Source: Prostheceraeus crozeri | Lineage: Eukaryota; Platyhelminthes; Polycladida; Euryleptidae | Assembly (NCBI GenBank): GCA_907163375.1 | Contig: CAJQUW010012538.1 | Coordinates: 310,001-374,000, forward strand | Direction of reading: 5' to 3' | DNA length: 64,000 nt | The notes under the pieces: generated by a model | What the model was told of the DNA's origin: nothing | The model's input: the letters and a program-made list of their open reading frames with translations, nothing else | The model's database searches: none | Shown here: positions 51,056-63,700 of the stretch, one piece after another | Position numbering within the stretch: the first letter of the stretch is position 1 | Layout: every line of letters starts with the position of its first letter | Program-made: the position numbers and the translations under genes

Positions 51056-51463
51056 CTGGAAAGAAATAAACAACATCAAATACAAGTCATCTAGGTTTTT
51101 GACTATTCAGTCAATTAGTTGCATTTGGGATTTTAAAAAATAGAATAGTATTAAAAAATAGATAAATTTGAACAATAATGAGTCACTGGACTTCTACTCT
51201 CACATCCTCACAGTCTTCTGGCACACGAAGACCGCACCTTGAAGGCTGTGAGAGCAAAAGTAGACCACAATTTTTTCACTTCTATAATTCAATTTACCTG
51301 ACCCTAAGTACATAGCATGACCTGATCAAATATCCGTTGTGATGAAAAATAAGAATATTACTTTTTACGATTTAATCATGCACAAACAAGCTCCCAACCC
51401 GTTTGCGAAATTCATCAAACACTGTAGGAATCTTGAAGAAAGTAGTCCCTTTTCATAATTCAT

Positions 51464-51793
51464 AAATGAAAAATGCCACAAAGATGTTCGTTTATTCGCG
51501 AGGCCTCCCGTCCGGTTCTCGTCTAGCGAACATACCGGAATGACTTTAATTGTCTTTCCTTTCCTTTGTCTGTCTTCGATTATATTGTTTGGTATAGCGT
51601 GCTTTCATCATAGATGTCATGTCAAGTTCATGTACATGTACATGCATCAGATGACATCCATGTTCAGTTAAATTGATTGATCAATGCATGCAAAGTCATT
51701 CCTGGTGTGTTCGCCAGACGAGAACCGGACGAAAGGCCTCGCGAATATATATGTCATGTCATTAACCAACATCTTTGTGGTATTTTTCATTTA
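51464..51793. mobile_element. ~330-bp MITE with long imperfect TIRs
   Basis: The ends read aaatgaaaaatgccacaaag inward, with a second matching block attcgcgaggcct..cgtccggttctcgtct..cgaaca and 'ggaatgacttt'. Left arm 51464-51546, right arm about 51692-51793 with a ~16-bp extra stretch. Non-coding. Confidence 0.82.
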
Positions 51794-54700
51794 AAAACAC
51801 TATAGGATCTAAATTTTTAGCAGAAAGCAGTTAAAGTGTATATACAAAGATTCAACTCAATAGGGAATCTATATTCATAATGTTGACAGTTCATTCACAT
51901 TAAGACCCAATGCACTAGGTCAAAATGTTTGGTCACATTGAGCCGCGTGGCGAAGGGCGCGAATGGCCACACAATAACACGAAATATGCAGCTACTAATA
52001 GAAAAGACTATATGAGACATGACTATATGAGACATCCCATCGTTATAGACACTTCTGATTGCTAAACAATTATCATATTCACATCCTTTATGCACATTCG
52101 TGAGCCCAAACAGGCCACCATGAAATGAAAATTTTCCGAGATAGCTAAATGGCGTACAAGTTTAGAATTTGACTTGAAATCAGGAGTTGTAACATTTCAA
52201 GAATTGTGACTCGAAACTGATACCTCAACGACAGATTTTCACGGGATTATAAGGATATGCCAGTATTTCACTTTACATTCATTAATGTGTGTGAACAATC
52301 TGTGATAAAATCAAATTCATGGACATGTCAATTTCATCCGACGAGAACAGATCTATGACGTGAATATTACATCGTCTTTGGAACATGTCGTTATGATGAA
52401 ATGAAGTGTTGATATGAGCAGTCGATATTAAGAGCAATCTTTGAATAACTGTATGATGTACGTTTTGTGTCTTAGGCTTTGATCAATAAATAAAATGTCA
52501 TTCTGAGAAGATTATTGAGTTTAGCATGACATGGCGAATGGTGATTAAAAGGCATTCCATCTTGTTATTTTCGCTACGGTATATAAATTCGAATTAACAG
52601 AAATTATTCTTTTGAGTAGAAAATTCAGGAAGTTTTTGGTTGGGATCTGATTTAGTGAACATTTAGAGGCCTTAATCTTCAGTTCATAGTTTGCTGCTAC
52701 GCTTGTGTTGCAAATCGTTGACGAGTAATCCATCATCTGAATCAAATATTTCTTTATTGCAAATAAGCTCATAACATATGTATGGACAAATGCAAAAGTA
52801 CCTGTTATATGCGCCAGGTACAAAATATGAAAATATGGATGTCATGAAATGAGGGACAACAATCAACAAGAAAAAGGAACCAGATTCTGTTGTTTGATGT
52901 TTAGGCTTAATTAAGAACATAGTTGAGTTTAATCACGAAGAGAGAACCATGTCTGTTTCAAACCTGCTTTTTCTGGAAACCCCAAATCTGACTCTTGAAT
53001 CTGTGCAACATAATCAAAAGCTACTCCCTCCAGAGTTAGGGAGACTGGGGCATCATGAGTCATCGAACGTACCTAGAAAACTTTTGAATATTTTGGCGGG
53101 CGGCAGTCATCTAAATGAGCCCCTATCAAACTTCAAAAAGCACATAAATTACAGTACCTCCTGAGTTATATTCTTCGGATAACTGATCAGTATCAAGAGT
53201 AGACCACAGTTCGGGACTACACAATACAGAATCTCGGAGAGACGAATGGTATCAGGGTTCTATAAGGCTATATAAATAAAGAAAATAATAATACCTAATT
53301 GAAATACCTAATTGAGAATTACCTAATTAACAAGGCTATATAAGTTCTATGCACTTTCGTTTGTGGACCAACAAAACTTTCAAAATTATTTCATATCATT
53401 CATTTGAAAAATTCTGCTCTCTATAAATGTTATCCTACAAATACATGTATAGAGAAAAAATCAAAATGATATCTCTCTTTACAGCAACGTATTGCCTATT
53501 GTCTGTGAGATACATTGACCTTGGATGACAAGCTCATTAATGTAGCAAGAAGAATAGATAAAGGATAAAGATAATTATGAGACTTTTTGATGTTAAAGAT
53601 TAGTAGAAAAGTTGTTTTGGTAAAGCATGCCAAAAACGTTCATGGTGCCCCATAGTGGGGCATGTTCAAAAATATTTCAATCCAGGGGAGCTAGCATAAG
53701 CATGCTGATATGCTTATTCAATTCGAGTTCAATTCTTTAACATCAATAGAACATCAATCATGGTGCCCCCATTTTCCCTGCTCCTCAATTAATTTTACAG
53801 TTCGTTAGTACATGAGGTCAGTAATTATTCGTGAAAGAAAAGGGTTTGAATCGCTCCCTTTGTTCGACGTAAAGTGTTATCTAAAATTCCCCAAAAACTC
53901 GTCCGACGCGCTTCGTACCACCGATAGTATCAATGGTTTTGAATTTGACACAAATGTTAAAAAGTAGGTCGTACACAAGTCACTGGTCTAGTCAGGGCAG
54001 CTCATGACGTCGCGGCATTTTCAACGCAATGCAACGTGATTCAGTCATCCTAGCAGAAATCACCGTGTTTTGTTTGTCCAAAACCTTGTAACTAAAATCC
54101 TCAATGGTCATCAATTCAACGCAATGGTCTAACAATTTATGTTCAGCCGAAGCACTTTTTACATCTCGATTATTCTATTAAACCGCGTTGGTGTTTGACC
54201 TATGCACTTCTTTTGACATTGCAAGAGAATTCATAAATTTCATATCCTGTATTTATGCTTAATCAATGTAGTAGTTATCCCTAATTGATGCTGCAAACTA
54301 TATCTTACAGATTATTTAATAAAAAGCACTATCCGCCGTCAATTTGTACTTTCTGAGTATGAACCTGCGTTCAGATTTTAGAAATATGCTGTCGTCGCGC
54401 TTGAATTCGAATTCAAACATGTAATTTGTTTCAGAGAGAAGTAAACAGAACCAACCAGCCAACCCAATCTTCTACCTCGCAGTCATGATAATGATCAAAA
54501 AAGCCTCTAAAGCAGAGTCGAAGTTAAATCAGTGCATTTGAATTTTTACACGATTTATGTGATTCTATTTTTATGAACAGCTCTGCATAACTGACTTCTC
54601 TACAATAAACAAAAGTCTCCATATAACAATTAGTACTTGCCCATTATCAACGGCTCGAGGTTGGTAGCGAAGCATTATTTCCTCGTGTCCCCCGATCCTC

Positions 54701-54867
54701 TTGGATCCTTCCGACCCGTACGATTGAATTTTTGTTGCATGTCGATGGATAGCAACATATTTATTTGGCGCTTCACGCTATCATCGTTGTCGCTTCCACC
54801 GAGACCAGCCAATTGTTGAATCTGAACAGTGAAATTAAGATAGTTATCGACTATAAGCCATTGTATG

Positions 54868-55110
54868 ATGTCTCCGTGGCACAGTGGCTAAGTGCTTGGC
54901 CTAGCGATCTTCAGGTCCATTGGTCGAGCTCCGACAGTGTCATTGGAAGTCGTCAGGAAGGACATTCAGACTAATAGATCACAGCGCTCCAGCTAGAAGT
55001 CTGACTGTGTCAGCACCGTCCAATCCCCAGTATGTGGAAGTAGTGACGCTAAACCATCATCATTCATCGACTATTAGTCATCGTCGACGATGCCTATTAA
55101 GAAACATTCA
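54868..55110 (+). mobile_element. tRNA-derived SINE
   Basis: An RNA polymerase III promoter is visible: A box GTGGCACAGTGG (54876-54887) and B box GGTCGAGCTCC (54922-54932). A body follows with 'gaagtctgactgtgtcagca' and 'ccccagtatgtggaagtag', then an 'accatcatcattcatcg' tail. It matches the layout of tRNA-derived SINEs of marine invertebrates. No clean target duplication was found. Confidence 0.78.
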
Positions 55111-56034
55111 AAAAAGTTGCTAATCAGTCAGAAATTGGACAATTCGGAAAACGTCTGTTTCTCATTGCAGTTTTTGTTCATTTTCAAAAAACTTTGTATT
55201 GATTGAAATTTTCTTCGAAGGTTTTATTTAGATTGAGGAGTTTTTTTGGATAGGTTTACTTGTGGCCAATTGTGGTCAGTGTAGGCTTGGGGTCATCAAA
55301 AATTGACTGCAATTATTGAGCTAGGCCGTCAACTGACATCCATTGCAACAGGAAGCAATCAATTTATTGCAATTATTAATCATCACCATTTGACTCATTT
55401 TTGATTGTAATTTTCGATTTCAACGCATTAATACAGAAATCATTTGTTGCAATTATTTTGTGTCAGTATGCAGTTAATCGTTAATGTTGCTCCGTATTTA
55501 TGAATTTCGTATTCTACGTTTTTTAGAGAGCTGAAAACGAATTGATAGACCTATTATATGGTGAAATAGGCTACACGTAGTAATTGACAATGAACTGAAA
55601 TGTCAATATCAGAGACATAGATTCATGAATATACATACTGTATATCATGTTTTGTGATATAGTGATAGCTGCCCAAATCCAACAATTAATGCATGAAAGA
55701 AAATACAATCTCCTTCAGAAAAGACGATTGCAGTTGAAATTTACGTCAGCTATTCTGAATTTTTACTGATTGGCAATAAATTGAATCACATATTTCTGTT
55801 GATTTTTGTATTCGTCCGAAGAAATATTCACTATGCGTGCAGAGAGTCAACGCACGAAACTAAAAGTGCAGTCAAGTTACGGTGGCGTTGTATACTGACG
55901 TTCCAAACTGACTTCCTCTCAGACCATGCACATTGCAGAGACTCCCAAGTAGGTTGAAAGTTTCAACTCTGTGACCTCTGAGTCATCTAACGTTGACTTC
56001 TACAGTAGTCCACAGCGCAGTTGTCTTATTAATG

Positions 56035-56152
56035 TGCTGCCCATAGGATGAAATCAGCGACGCTAGGCGTCGAGAATGAATAGCCTCTCATCGTATTAGG
56101 GAAAAGAGAGTGTCCATTCCAGGTGTTACCATCTAGAATTCCATGGCAATAT
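56035..56152 (+). repeat. dispersed repeat, copy 2
   Basis: Matches the minus strand of 42553-42700 through 'taatgtgctg', 'gcctctcat' and 'agtgtccattccaggtg' to 'atctagaattccatgg'. Contains a local palindrome gcgacgctaggcgtcg. Confidence 0.6.
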
Positions 56153-57287
56153 TTTGATGATTTCTACACGAAAACTTTGCATTTCAAGATTTTTCTGTGG
56201 AATAAAAACAATTAGTGTCGAAGCGTCGTCTTATGACGATTGTAAAACTATGTATTGATCTTATCCTTTCATCGCCCGTGATAATGATATCATCAAATTT
56301 CAAGTTTTCAAGAATGCTTCAATTCAAATGTAAAAAATGTATCGAATAGCGATAGCCAAACAGATAATCATTCATGTCAATATCACGTTCTGAAAAAAAG
56401 ACATTTTAAAGGTAATAAAATGAAGAAAACAATGAAAAATATTTTTCTTTTGAGTCATTCGATCATCTAATTTCATGAACTAATTTCAATATTGTGAAAT
56501 ATAGGGCATCAACATGATATTTCAGTGAGCAGATATCGTCTGATCTAATTTTTATTTTTTAGCAAAAAGTTGTCATTCGCGCGGAAATGCTCTACGACAA
56601 AAGCAGTGTCAACATAAAAAAATTAGCGTGAACGCATCCTGTCCTCATAAGGGCCAATCAAACTCCCTGTTGGCCAAAAATTATACAAAAACTAAGTAAT
56701 TATTAAAGTTTGATGATAAATCGCATTTTGCATGATGCGCAACGATTTGTGAAAATAACTTGATAATCTTAGATTTGATAAACTTGATAGCAGATGAATA
56801 TATGACGGAAACGAAATACACACACATCTATCAATCATAATCTCATTCACTAATATGTAGAGTTAGATGCATGACAATTTTATTTTGATATTTCATTTTG
56901 TGCTTATACTGCATATTGCTCAGATCAGTGTTTCGGACTCGGTCGATCTTTCTGACCGAGTCTGATATACTGGTACATCTTACAGGTCTATGGGACATAC
57001 TACTTTTCAGACTGTCTTTCGTCAGCACTAATGGGCTAAGTATGTTTCTTACTAAACCTGTGAATTATAATACATATCTTAAAACAATAGCTATTGCCAA
57101 AAGTAGACCATGATGCAAGGAAACAAAGCTCAAACAGGATATCTAATATATAGGAAAAGATTTACTTGTGCACCAGTACACAACCTGATCTTTTGATTTA
57201 GATCTAGCGTTTTGATAAGATTAAGTCACAACTGGGAATGCGTATATCAAGCCAATTTTCTGGATGTTGTCAAATTTAAATAATTAC

Positions 57288-57413
57288 CTGACGCTGTGGT
57301 ATCCACCTCGTCAATGAATCGCTCCACAGGCTTGTGCACTCGAGGTGCTTCCGTATCTGTAGTTGCCAGATATGACTGGTAGACAGCTCTGCGCGTTTTC
57401 TTCTTGGCTTCAT
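57288..57413 (-). CDS. exon 2 of three-exon gene
   Basis: 126 bp between 'ttccctag' and 'gtaatt'. It completes a TAT codon from exon 1 and encodes EAKKKTRRAVYQSYLATTDT then PRVHKPVERFIDEVDTTAS, ending with one base of the next codon. Phase agrees with both neighbours. Confidence 0.78.
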
Positions 57414-57823
57414 CTAGGGAAACTCAAAAATGAGAAATAATGGATTAATGAGCACATCCGTACTAGCATGCTGGTATGCAGGCCAGCACATTTCCCATCG
57501 ATCATTTTACTATCGCATCTATCAAAATAAATAGACCTGAAATGGGGAAGCTAGGTAAGCATTAAATAAGTATATTAGTATTAGGCTGCAACACATAGGG
57601 GAGAATGAGACACAGTGAACCACATTCATTGTCTTCGTAGCTACATGCAGCTCTACACGATGAGATGTAAATAGGGATATGATGGGAGCCCCATAACTCT
57701 TGGCTAAATTGCATTTTTTAATATCAGCTCACAGCTAGCGGAAACCAAAAAAACGGAAAATATTCAATGTACCGCAATCAATCCACTTAAGGTCAAAACC
57801 AGAAGCAATTCGTTGAAACTTAC

Positions 57824-58037
57824 ATGCCTGGTCAAGCTTCCGAATCTTGTAAGTTGGACACGATTCATCAGGATCCTCAGATATATTGATCGCTTTTCTG
57901 ATAGCCTTCATTCCCTTTTTCGGCCAGTAGGCGTCCTCCGTGCTGACAACCCAAGTATCAGGTACGTATTCAACCTGTTTGAATTCTGTAAATTCAACGA
58001 TGAAGAATATGTGTTCTGCTTCGTCTGAGGATTCCAT
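57824..58037 (-). CDS. exon 1 of a three-exon gene encoding a 172-residue protein
   Basis: The minus-strand gene has exons 58037-57824, 57413-57288 and 51055-50877 (519 bp including stop). All four splice sites are GT-AG and all phases fit. Exon 1 gives MESSDEAEHIFFIVEFTEFK, then VPDTWVV, AYWPKKGMKAIRKAI and YKIRKLDQA. The 'FIVEF...VP.TW......YWP......I.KAI....W/P.YK.R.L..Y.EAKKK' layout is the N-terminal domain I recall in many invertebrate proteins that also carry BEN or DUF4806 domains; no such domain follows here. The basic C-terminus suggests a nuclear protein. Function is unknown. Confidence 0.78.
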
Positions 58038-58143
58038 GGTGATTTTCGCTGATCTGAAATATCAGACATAATCCTATTGATCAAGAAGAATTTGAAACAA
58101 ACATTTTAACACAGATAACTTTACAGCGAACTTCCAATCACGG

Positions 58144-58156
58144 AGACATTATCGTT
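58144..58156. repeat. target-site duplication (left) of the Penelope-like element
   Basis: agacattatcgtt, identical to 60779-60791, brackets the element at 58157-60778. Confidence 0.85.
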
Positions 58157-58236
58157 TCCACCAAATAATCGGCTAGATTGATTTGTATCCATATCTGAGA
58201 GAAGCCGAAAAAACCGTGATGTTCGGTAAAGCTTGT

Positions 58237-58293
58237 CTATTCAGGCAAGGCCTTTCGACCGGCACAGCCAGCCATCGTCAGGCGAATGAATAG
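58237..58293 (-). ncRNA. hammerhead-like ribozyme motif, left arm
   Basis: Mirror copy of the motif at 60670-60726, on the minus strand. It has the same CUGACGA and GAAA core words and three potential helices. Confidence 0.5.
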
Positions 58294-58440
58294 GACATTC
58301 ATGTCACAAATCAGAGCACAAATCACACAGTCAATGAAATGCAGCATAGATACCGGACTAACAATATGAAGCATTGAGTTAAGTGCTACTACTGATATGC
58401 TAGGAAAGTAATGAGTAAGAAAAGGAAAAAAAGGAAAAAG

Positions 58441-58942
58441 TTAAGAAAACCACAAGTCACTGAGGTTGTGCTTAGTGCGGTTAGATGAGGCAAACTTCTT
58501 AGACCACCAGGCCTCCTTCACAATTCTCTTTCTCCAGCTCGTGTCTCTATCAATTATCTTCATGCCACTGAAATTTATCTGGTGTGAAGAGTCGACAGCA
58601 TGTTGGGCAACTTCAGAGCGCATGACGTCGACCTCTCGCACTGCTCTCATGTGTTCCTTTCTTCGTTCCTCCAAAGTACGCCCGGATTCGCCCACATAGC
58701 TCCAGCCACAATCTCCCGACCCACACGGAAGCTGGTAAACGATGCCCAGCTTGGTGGCTGGGCAGGCCGCTTCCTCACCAAACAGGACTGCAGAGTAGTT
58801 ACTGGCTTCATGCCAACGCGCACATCCACTCTCCTCAGCACGCCTCTGATCTTCTCAGACACTCCGGGTATAAAGGGAATGGAGCCAGAAAACGGTTGCT
58901 CTTCGGAAGCGGCAGGGGTTTCTTCATTGCTTGCATTCGTAG
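58441..58942 (-). pseudogene. GIY-YIG endonuclease, left arm (frameshifted)
   Basis: C-terminal nuclease domain of the element, which nicks target DNA. It continues from the RT frame through SIPFIPGVSEKIRGVLRRVD and TTLQSCLVRKRPA. A one-base loss in a C-run near 58757-58760 (three where the right arm has four) then shifts the frame. The domain resumes in another frame with GESGRTLEERRKEHMRAV and ends NLSDLWFS. The catalytic Tyr/Arg/Glu region is present in sequence but out of frame with the RT. Confidence 0.85.
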
Positions 58943-60017
58943 GGGGCTTCCACCACTTGCAGCACTCCATTTTCGAAAAGCCATTGGCTCTCAAGGCATC
59001 GAAGACAGCATCTTCCTCTTGAGCGACACTCTCATCGGAACAAATGGCACCGACTCTTCCAGATAGACAACGGACGAGTCCCTTGAAAACACCGAGGGGA
59101 TGTGCAGACTCACGGTGTATGTATCGATTGGTGTGAGTTGGCTTCCGATACACACTGAAACCCAGACCTTCTGACCGTCTATGAATGCAGACGTCCAAAA
59201 AAGGTAGAATGCCATTCTCTTCCATTTCCATTGTGAAGTGAATGTTATCGTTCACATTGTTTAAAAGTTCCAAAAGAGCTGGTAGGTCGTCCAAGGGGTA
59301 CTTCCAATGAATCAAAATGTCGTCCACGTAACGGAGCCAAAGAGACGGGAACCAGATTCCAAATGCCAACGCTCTGTCTCTCGCAAGTCTTTCAAAATTA
59401 ACCATAAATATATTGGCTGCAATAGGACCCAAACTGCTCCCCATTGCAACGCCACCAGTTTGCAGATACAGGCCGTCATAATGGTTGAAATAGCACGATG
59501 TCAGCACCAAACGGCAAAGTCTGAGAATCTCAGCAACAGTGAGTCCTGAGTGGCTTTGAACACCATAGTTAGTCAGCAAGACCTCAAAAATGTCCAGAGT
59601 TTCGTTCACCGGCACGTTTGTAAAGAGAGACTCCACATCGAAGGACACGTACATACCATCAAAGCGGTCGTATTGCTGCAGCTTTTGAACCAGATGGGTA
59701 GAGTTCACCACTTCAGAATCATGCCCCTTCATGAACGGAGCCATAATATTTGCAAGAAATCTTGATATGGGAGCCATAAACTACCAGCCATACTGACAAT
59801 AGGACGAAGGGGAACACCTTCCTTGTGCAATTTTGGAAGTCCGTAAATGTGAGGGATTTGAAAGTGCGTTGGGCACAGACGAAGAAGTTCGAATCTGGTC
59901 ATTCTACCATCATTCACAGCACCAGAGAGCTCTTTATGAAGAGAGCGTCGAAATCTGCTACTTGGATCAGATTTGCATTTCTCATAAGGTCCGTCGACTA
60001 TCAAGGAGCGGAGCAAT
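58943..60017 (-). pseudogene. Penelope-like reverse transcriptase, 5'-truncated
   Basis: The minus-strand frame begins in PTHFQIPHIYGLPKLHKEGV and LRPIVSMAGS (59896-59785). After a frameshift near 59780 it continues with MAPISRFLANIMAPF, YVSFDVESLFTNVPV (motif A), GGVAMGSSLGPIAANIFM (motif B), LWLRYVDDILIHW (catalytic YVDD), ILPFLDVCI and VYRKPTHTNRYIHRESAHP. These are the standard Penelope-like RT blocks in order. The first third of the RT is missing, replaced by the inverted arm. In intact relatives it would copy the element RNA at a nicked target. Confidence 0.92.
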
Positions 60018-60522
60018 CCCTACGAATGCAAGCAATGAAGAAACCCCTGCCGCTTCCGAAGAGCAACCGTTTTCTGGCTCCATTCCCTTTATACCCGGAG
60101 TGTCTGAGAAGATCAGAGGCGTGCTGAGGAGAGTGGATGTGCGCGTTGGCATGAAGCCAGTAACTACTCTGCAGTCCTGTTTGGTGAGGAAGCGGCCTGC
60201 CCCAGCCACCAAGCTGGGCATCGTTTACCAGCTTCCGTGTGGGTCGGGAGATTGTGGCTGGAGCTATGTGGGCGAATCCGGGCGTACTTTGGAGGAACGA
60301 AGAAAGGAACACATGAGAGCAGTGCGAGAGGTCGACGTCATGCGCTCTGAAGTTGCCCAACATGCTGTCGACTCTTCACACCAGATAAATTTCAGTGGCA
60401 TGAAGATAATTGATAGAGACACGAGCTGGAGAAAGAGAATTGTGAAGGAGGCCTGGTGGTCTAAGAAGTTTGCCTCATCTAACCGCACTAAGCACAACCT
60501 CAGTGACTTGTGGTTTTCTTAA
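60018..60522 (+). pseudogene. GIY-YIG endonuclease, right inverted arm (frame intact)
   Basis: The inverted duplicate keeps the nuclease frame open: SIPFIPGVSEKIRGVLRRVD, KPVTTLQSCLVRKRPAPATK, then LGIVYQLPCGSGDCGWSYVG (GIY-YIG pair with Cys residues between), ESGRTLEERRKEH (catalytic Arg region), HAVDSSHQINF and a C-terminal KRIVKEAWWSKKF block, with stop after NLSDLWFS. Without an RT in front it is a domain fragment. It nevertheless shows the undamaged reading frame for comparison with the left arm. Confidence 0.85.
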
Positions 60523-60669
60523 CTTTTTCCTTTTTTTCCTTTTCTTACTCATTACTTTCCTAGCATATCAGTAGTAGCACTTAACTCAATACTTCATATT
60601 GTTAGTCCGGTATCTATGCTGCATTTCATTGACTGTGTGATTTGTGCTCTGATTTGTGACATGAATGTC

Positions 60670-60726
60670 CTATTCATTCGCCTGACGATGGCTGGCTGTG
60701 CCGGTCGAAAGGCCTTGCCTGAATAG
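60670..60726 (+). ncRNA. hammerhead-like ribozyme motif, right arm
   Basis: Three helices can form around core words CTGACGA (60682-60688) and GAAA (60707-60710): CTATTC/GAATAG (60670-60675 with 60721-60726), GGCTGGC/GCCGGTC with two wobble pairs, and GGC-ctt-GCC (60711-60719). This matches the hammerhead layout known from Penelope-like elements. Bases next to the core (an extra U after CUGACGA, a six-base bulge before it) are not canonical, so activity is uncertain. Confidence 0.5.
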
Positions 60727-60778
60727 ACAAGCTTTACCGAACATCACGGTTTTTTCGGCTTCTCTCAGATATGGATAC

Positions 60779-60791
60779 AGACATTATCGTT
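60779..60791. repeat. target-site duplication (right) of the Penelope-like element
   Basis: agacattatcgtt, identical to 58144-58156. Confidence 0.85.
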
Positions 60792-63700
60792 AAACTCGGT
60801 ACCCCAAACCCGCAACAAATATAACTATCCACTTCTAGCTATTTTCAACTGCCATTTCATATCATCAAAGTACAATCAAACAGCCTAGGGGTCATTATCC
60901 AGTTCTACCAAGTGTACAAATATTGAAGCTGATTCGATCAAAAGAATTTTCAGAATTTTACTGATGTTCTTAATTATTAATTTAATATTTTTAAGTGGCA
61001 TCCTATGCGGTCATTTGGGGAAGTGCATACGTAAGTCAGAACATGATTAGCACATCATTGTTAGCTAGAATGTGTAGAATTTTGTATATACACATATGTA
61101 CCTGCTCTGTGCATCGGACATAAACACAAGTACATGGGAGAAATAAAAACATGCGGATAGTTAGACCATAACAGGTTTACTTCACTGACATGAACACATG
61201 ACCAAAGACAGTTGGTGACTAGGAAATATCCATCCCGAAATGTATCGCTTTAGCTGAAGGATGTCTGCTTTAACAAATATTTCTACTTGGCCCTTTCTAA
61301 ATAGTCACTTAACAGCTAAAACTTTTGCCAGTACACAACAGGGCTAGGCTCGAATATTCGGAAGCTTTCACATGCATAGAGATATGTCACCATCAGAGAG
61401 ATGGGGAATTCATATATATACTACACCGATGGATGCCATAACCAAACTTTCCACAAAGTATCAGCAAATTATGCATAATTTCACACATCACTTTTTTTAA
61501 CTTCAGCGCCCGGACTACTCTTTTTCTACGGGTTAATCTGGATGTGTAGAGCAGACGTCTAGACAACATCTAGCGCAGACCTCTGTACTGTCAAAAGACA
61601 TTACTGAGATTCTTTGTGAACAACCTCCTAAATAATCAGCAAAAACTAAATATGCAAAAAATTTGAGACATATGAAAATGAATATTTTCAGTTATTCAGT
61701 CAAATCTTTTGATTCTCGGGACAATATCTCGTGAATTCTCGTGAAAATATCATCAAATATCCATCAACTGAAATTTCGCTGTCCTTTTCATTCACCTTAG
61801 TCATCATTATCACACGACCAAATTTTCAAATATAAATACGTATGTAAAACTGATGAGAGTTCGTTAAATAGAAAGTACACGTATCAGAGAAAATCACAAA
61901 CATCAGTGCACCTTTGAGCATTCTCTGCTGAATTGCTTCATTGTAAAATGATGGTTGATTTCATGCAGCAATGGGCGTGCATAACGGCCAATCAAGGCAG
62001 TCGCTTCTGCGTACTCCAGACTTCGTAGCCAGTCTTCTAAGCCTCATTGTGAATTTCATTTATCTACCATCCTCCTCAGCTCCACCCGAAAAATAGGCCA
62101 TATATTCCATAAAGCACAGCTATTCTCCATCACTCGAAACTCTTTAAAAAGGTACTGATTAGTAAACCTTCAGCTCCATCGTTGAAATCCATTCCAAGCG
62201 ATGTAATTTCGAAAGAGAACCCGCGTCTCTCTGTGTAATGATGAACAAGGTTTCAAGGCTTCGATGACTGCAAGTCATCATGTCACAGTCTACCTGATCG
62301 GATCTTCGCCATATTTTACCGTAATAGTTTGATCAAGAATACATGTACGTTGTGAAGACGGAAGTCATTTAGGTATGCATTAATTTATTTCTCGCTAAGC
62401 TCTCGCTGCCTCTTTGTAGCGGAACGCGGAAGAAACGAAATTCAAAGGCAGCGAGAACTTGACGAGAAATAAATGAACGTGTGAATGACCTCAGCCTTCT
62501 CAACGTATTGTTCAGATTCGCACACTCAAGGAAAGTTTAATTGTTTCATGGTAGTGTTTTCTCATGTTGATCGTTTCAAGGCACGAGCACAAGTTAACTT
62601 CTTCTGACCGACACTCTAACCGAAGTCGTCGCGGAGATGTCCTTAGACCTTATTGTCAGATTTTCATACTGGCAGAAATCAATCATAATCTGATGTGCAC
62701 AATGTAAATCGTAAATGTGGATTTGATTTCCTCAAATTTTGATGAAATCGTGACAATTTGAATATTCCGAACACATTCACAAACAAGCGAAAGCGATGAA
62801 AGACAGGTTTTGCTGTTCAGCAGAGGCACTGAGATTCTTAGCCCACTCCACTGAATAGGCCAAATTATCGCTAATCGCACCTATACTGGGATAAGGAGCT
62901 AAAAACAATCTATATCTGTGGAGTCCTGTATCAGTGAGTGGGGCTTCGTCTCTCTGAGTTCGCTGTACAGAGGTTTACTTTGCTCGCATATCAAAATAGA
63001 CTAGAAAAATATACATGGACGGTGGTGAATAGTAGATCATGGTGAAATGACTGACATAGCTCATCGATGAATAATATTCCATGATTGCGGAGCTCGCTGA
63101 AACATTTAATGAGCAGATACCCGAGCAAGTGAAATTTGTGGGCGAAATAATTGCTACTTAAGTGAAAATTATCAGAATACATACATGTCTGATGAACATA
63201 GGGCCATCATGCTTTGAAAATAGAATAGGCTCAAAAATCAAAATGAGTTCGGAAGTATCAAATACACATAAGATGGTGAAGTCAAACGGGTTTGCAATTT
63301 TCTGTGTTTATTTTGTTTCAGATACTGTGTCTATTTCCTGGATAATGTGTCAAATAGTTCAAAGAGGGGTCACTTGGAGTGAAATTTTTTTTGAATAATT
63401 GTATGAAGTAACATCACCCGTCAATGCTTGACACCATAGACCATCTTCCCATGAGAAATCAAGCCCAATATACGACCCTAAATTAAGCAAAAATGACTGA
63501 ACGCACTCTTACACAATTCAGCTAAGGTGTAAGCCTATGGAAATAATATTTAAGTCAATTTTCGAAACAGTGTTGGTTCATGAACATTGAGGGGGTCAAA
63601 AAGTACATCAAAAAGTACCAAAAATCAACTTATAAGAATCTCAAATACAAGAAAACACGGCATAAACCAAATGGAAAACCAACTCAACTAAACAATGAGA

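Larger units (their letters stand above)
51056..57287 (-). other. 6.2-kb intron 2 of the three-exon gene
   Basis: Bounded by GTAATT (57287 side) and TTTCCAG (51056 side). Contains a MITE, a SINE and a dispersed repeat, listed separately. The rest (about 51800-54865 and 55120-57287) has no gene I can support; frames of 60-90 codons there lack any domain. Confidence 0.6.
58157..60778 (-). mobile_element. Penelope-like element with inverted terminal arms
   Basis: A 2.6-kb insertion flanked by a 13-bp direct duplication. The main part runs on the minus strand: RT (60017-58943), GIY-YIG endonuclease (to 58441), then a 3' tail. At the RT 5' side, 60018-60778 is an inverted second copy of the last ~750 bp (endonuclease plus tail), so the RT lacks its N-terminal region. 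Inverted, 5'-truncated arms like this are typical products of Penelope-like element insertion. The arms are very similar, indicating a young insertion. Confidence 0.9.

Noticed and set aside
52949-53164. 71-codon plus-strand frame as a possible exon
   Set aside because: No acceptor/donor pair fitting the Roco-like gene and no domain similarity.
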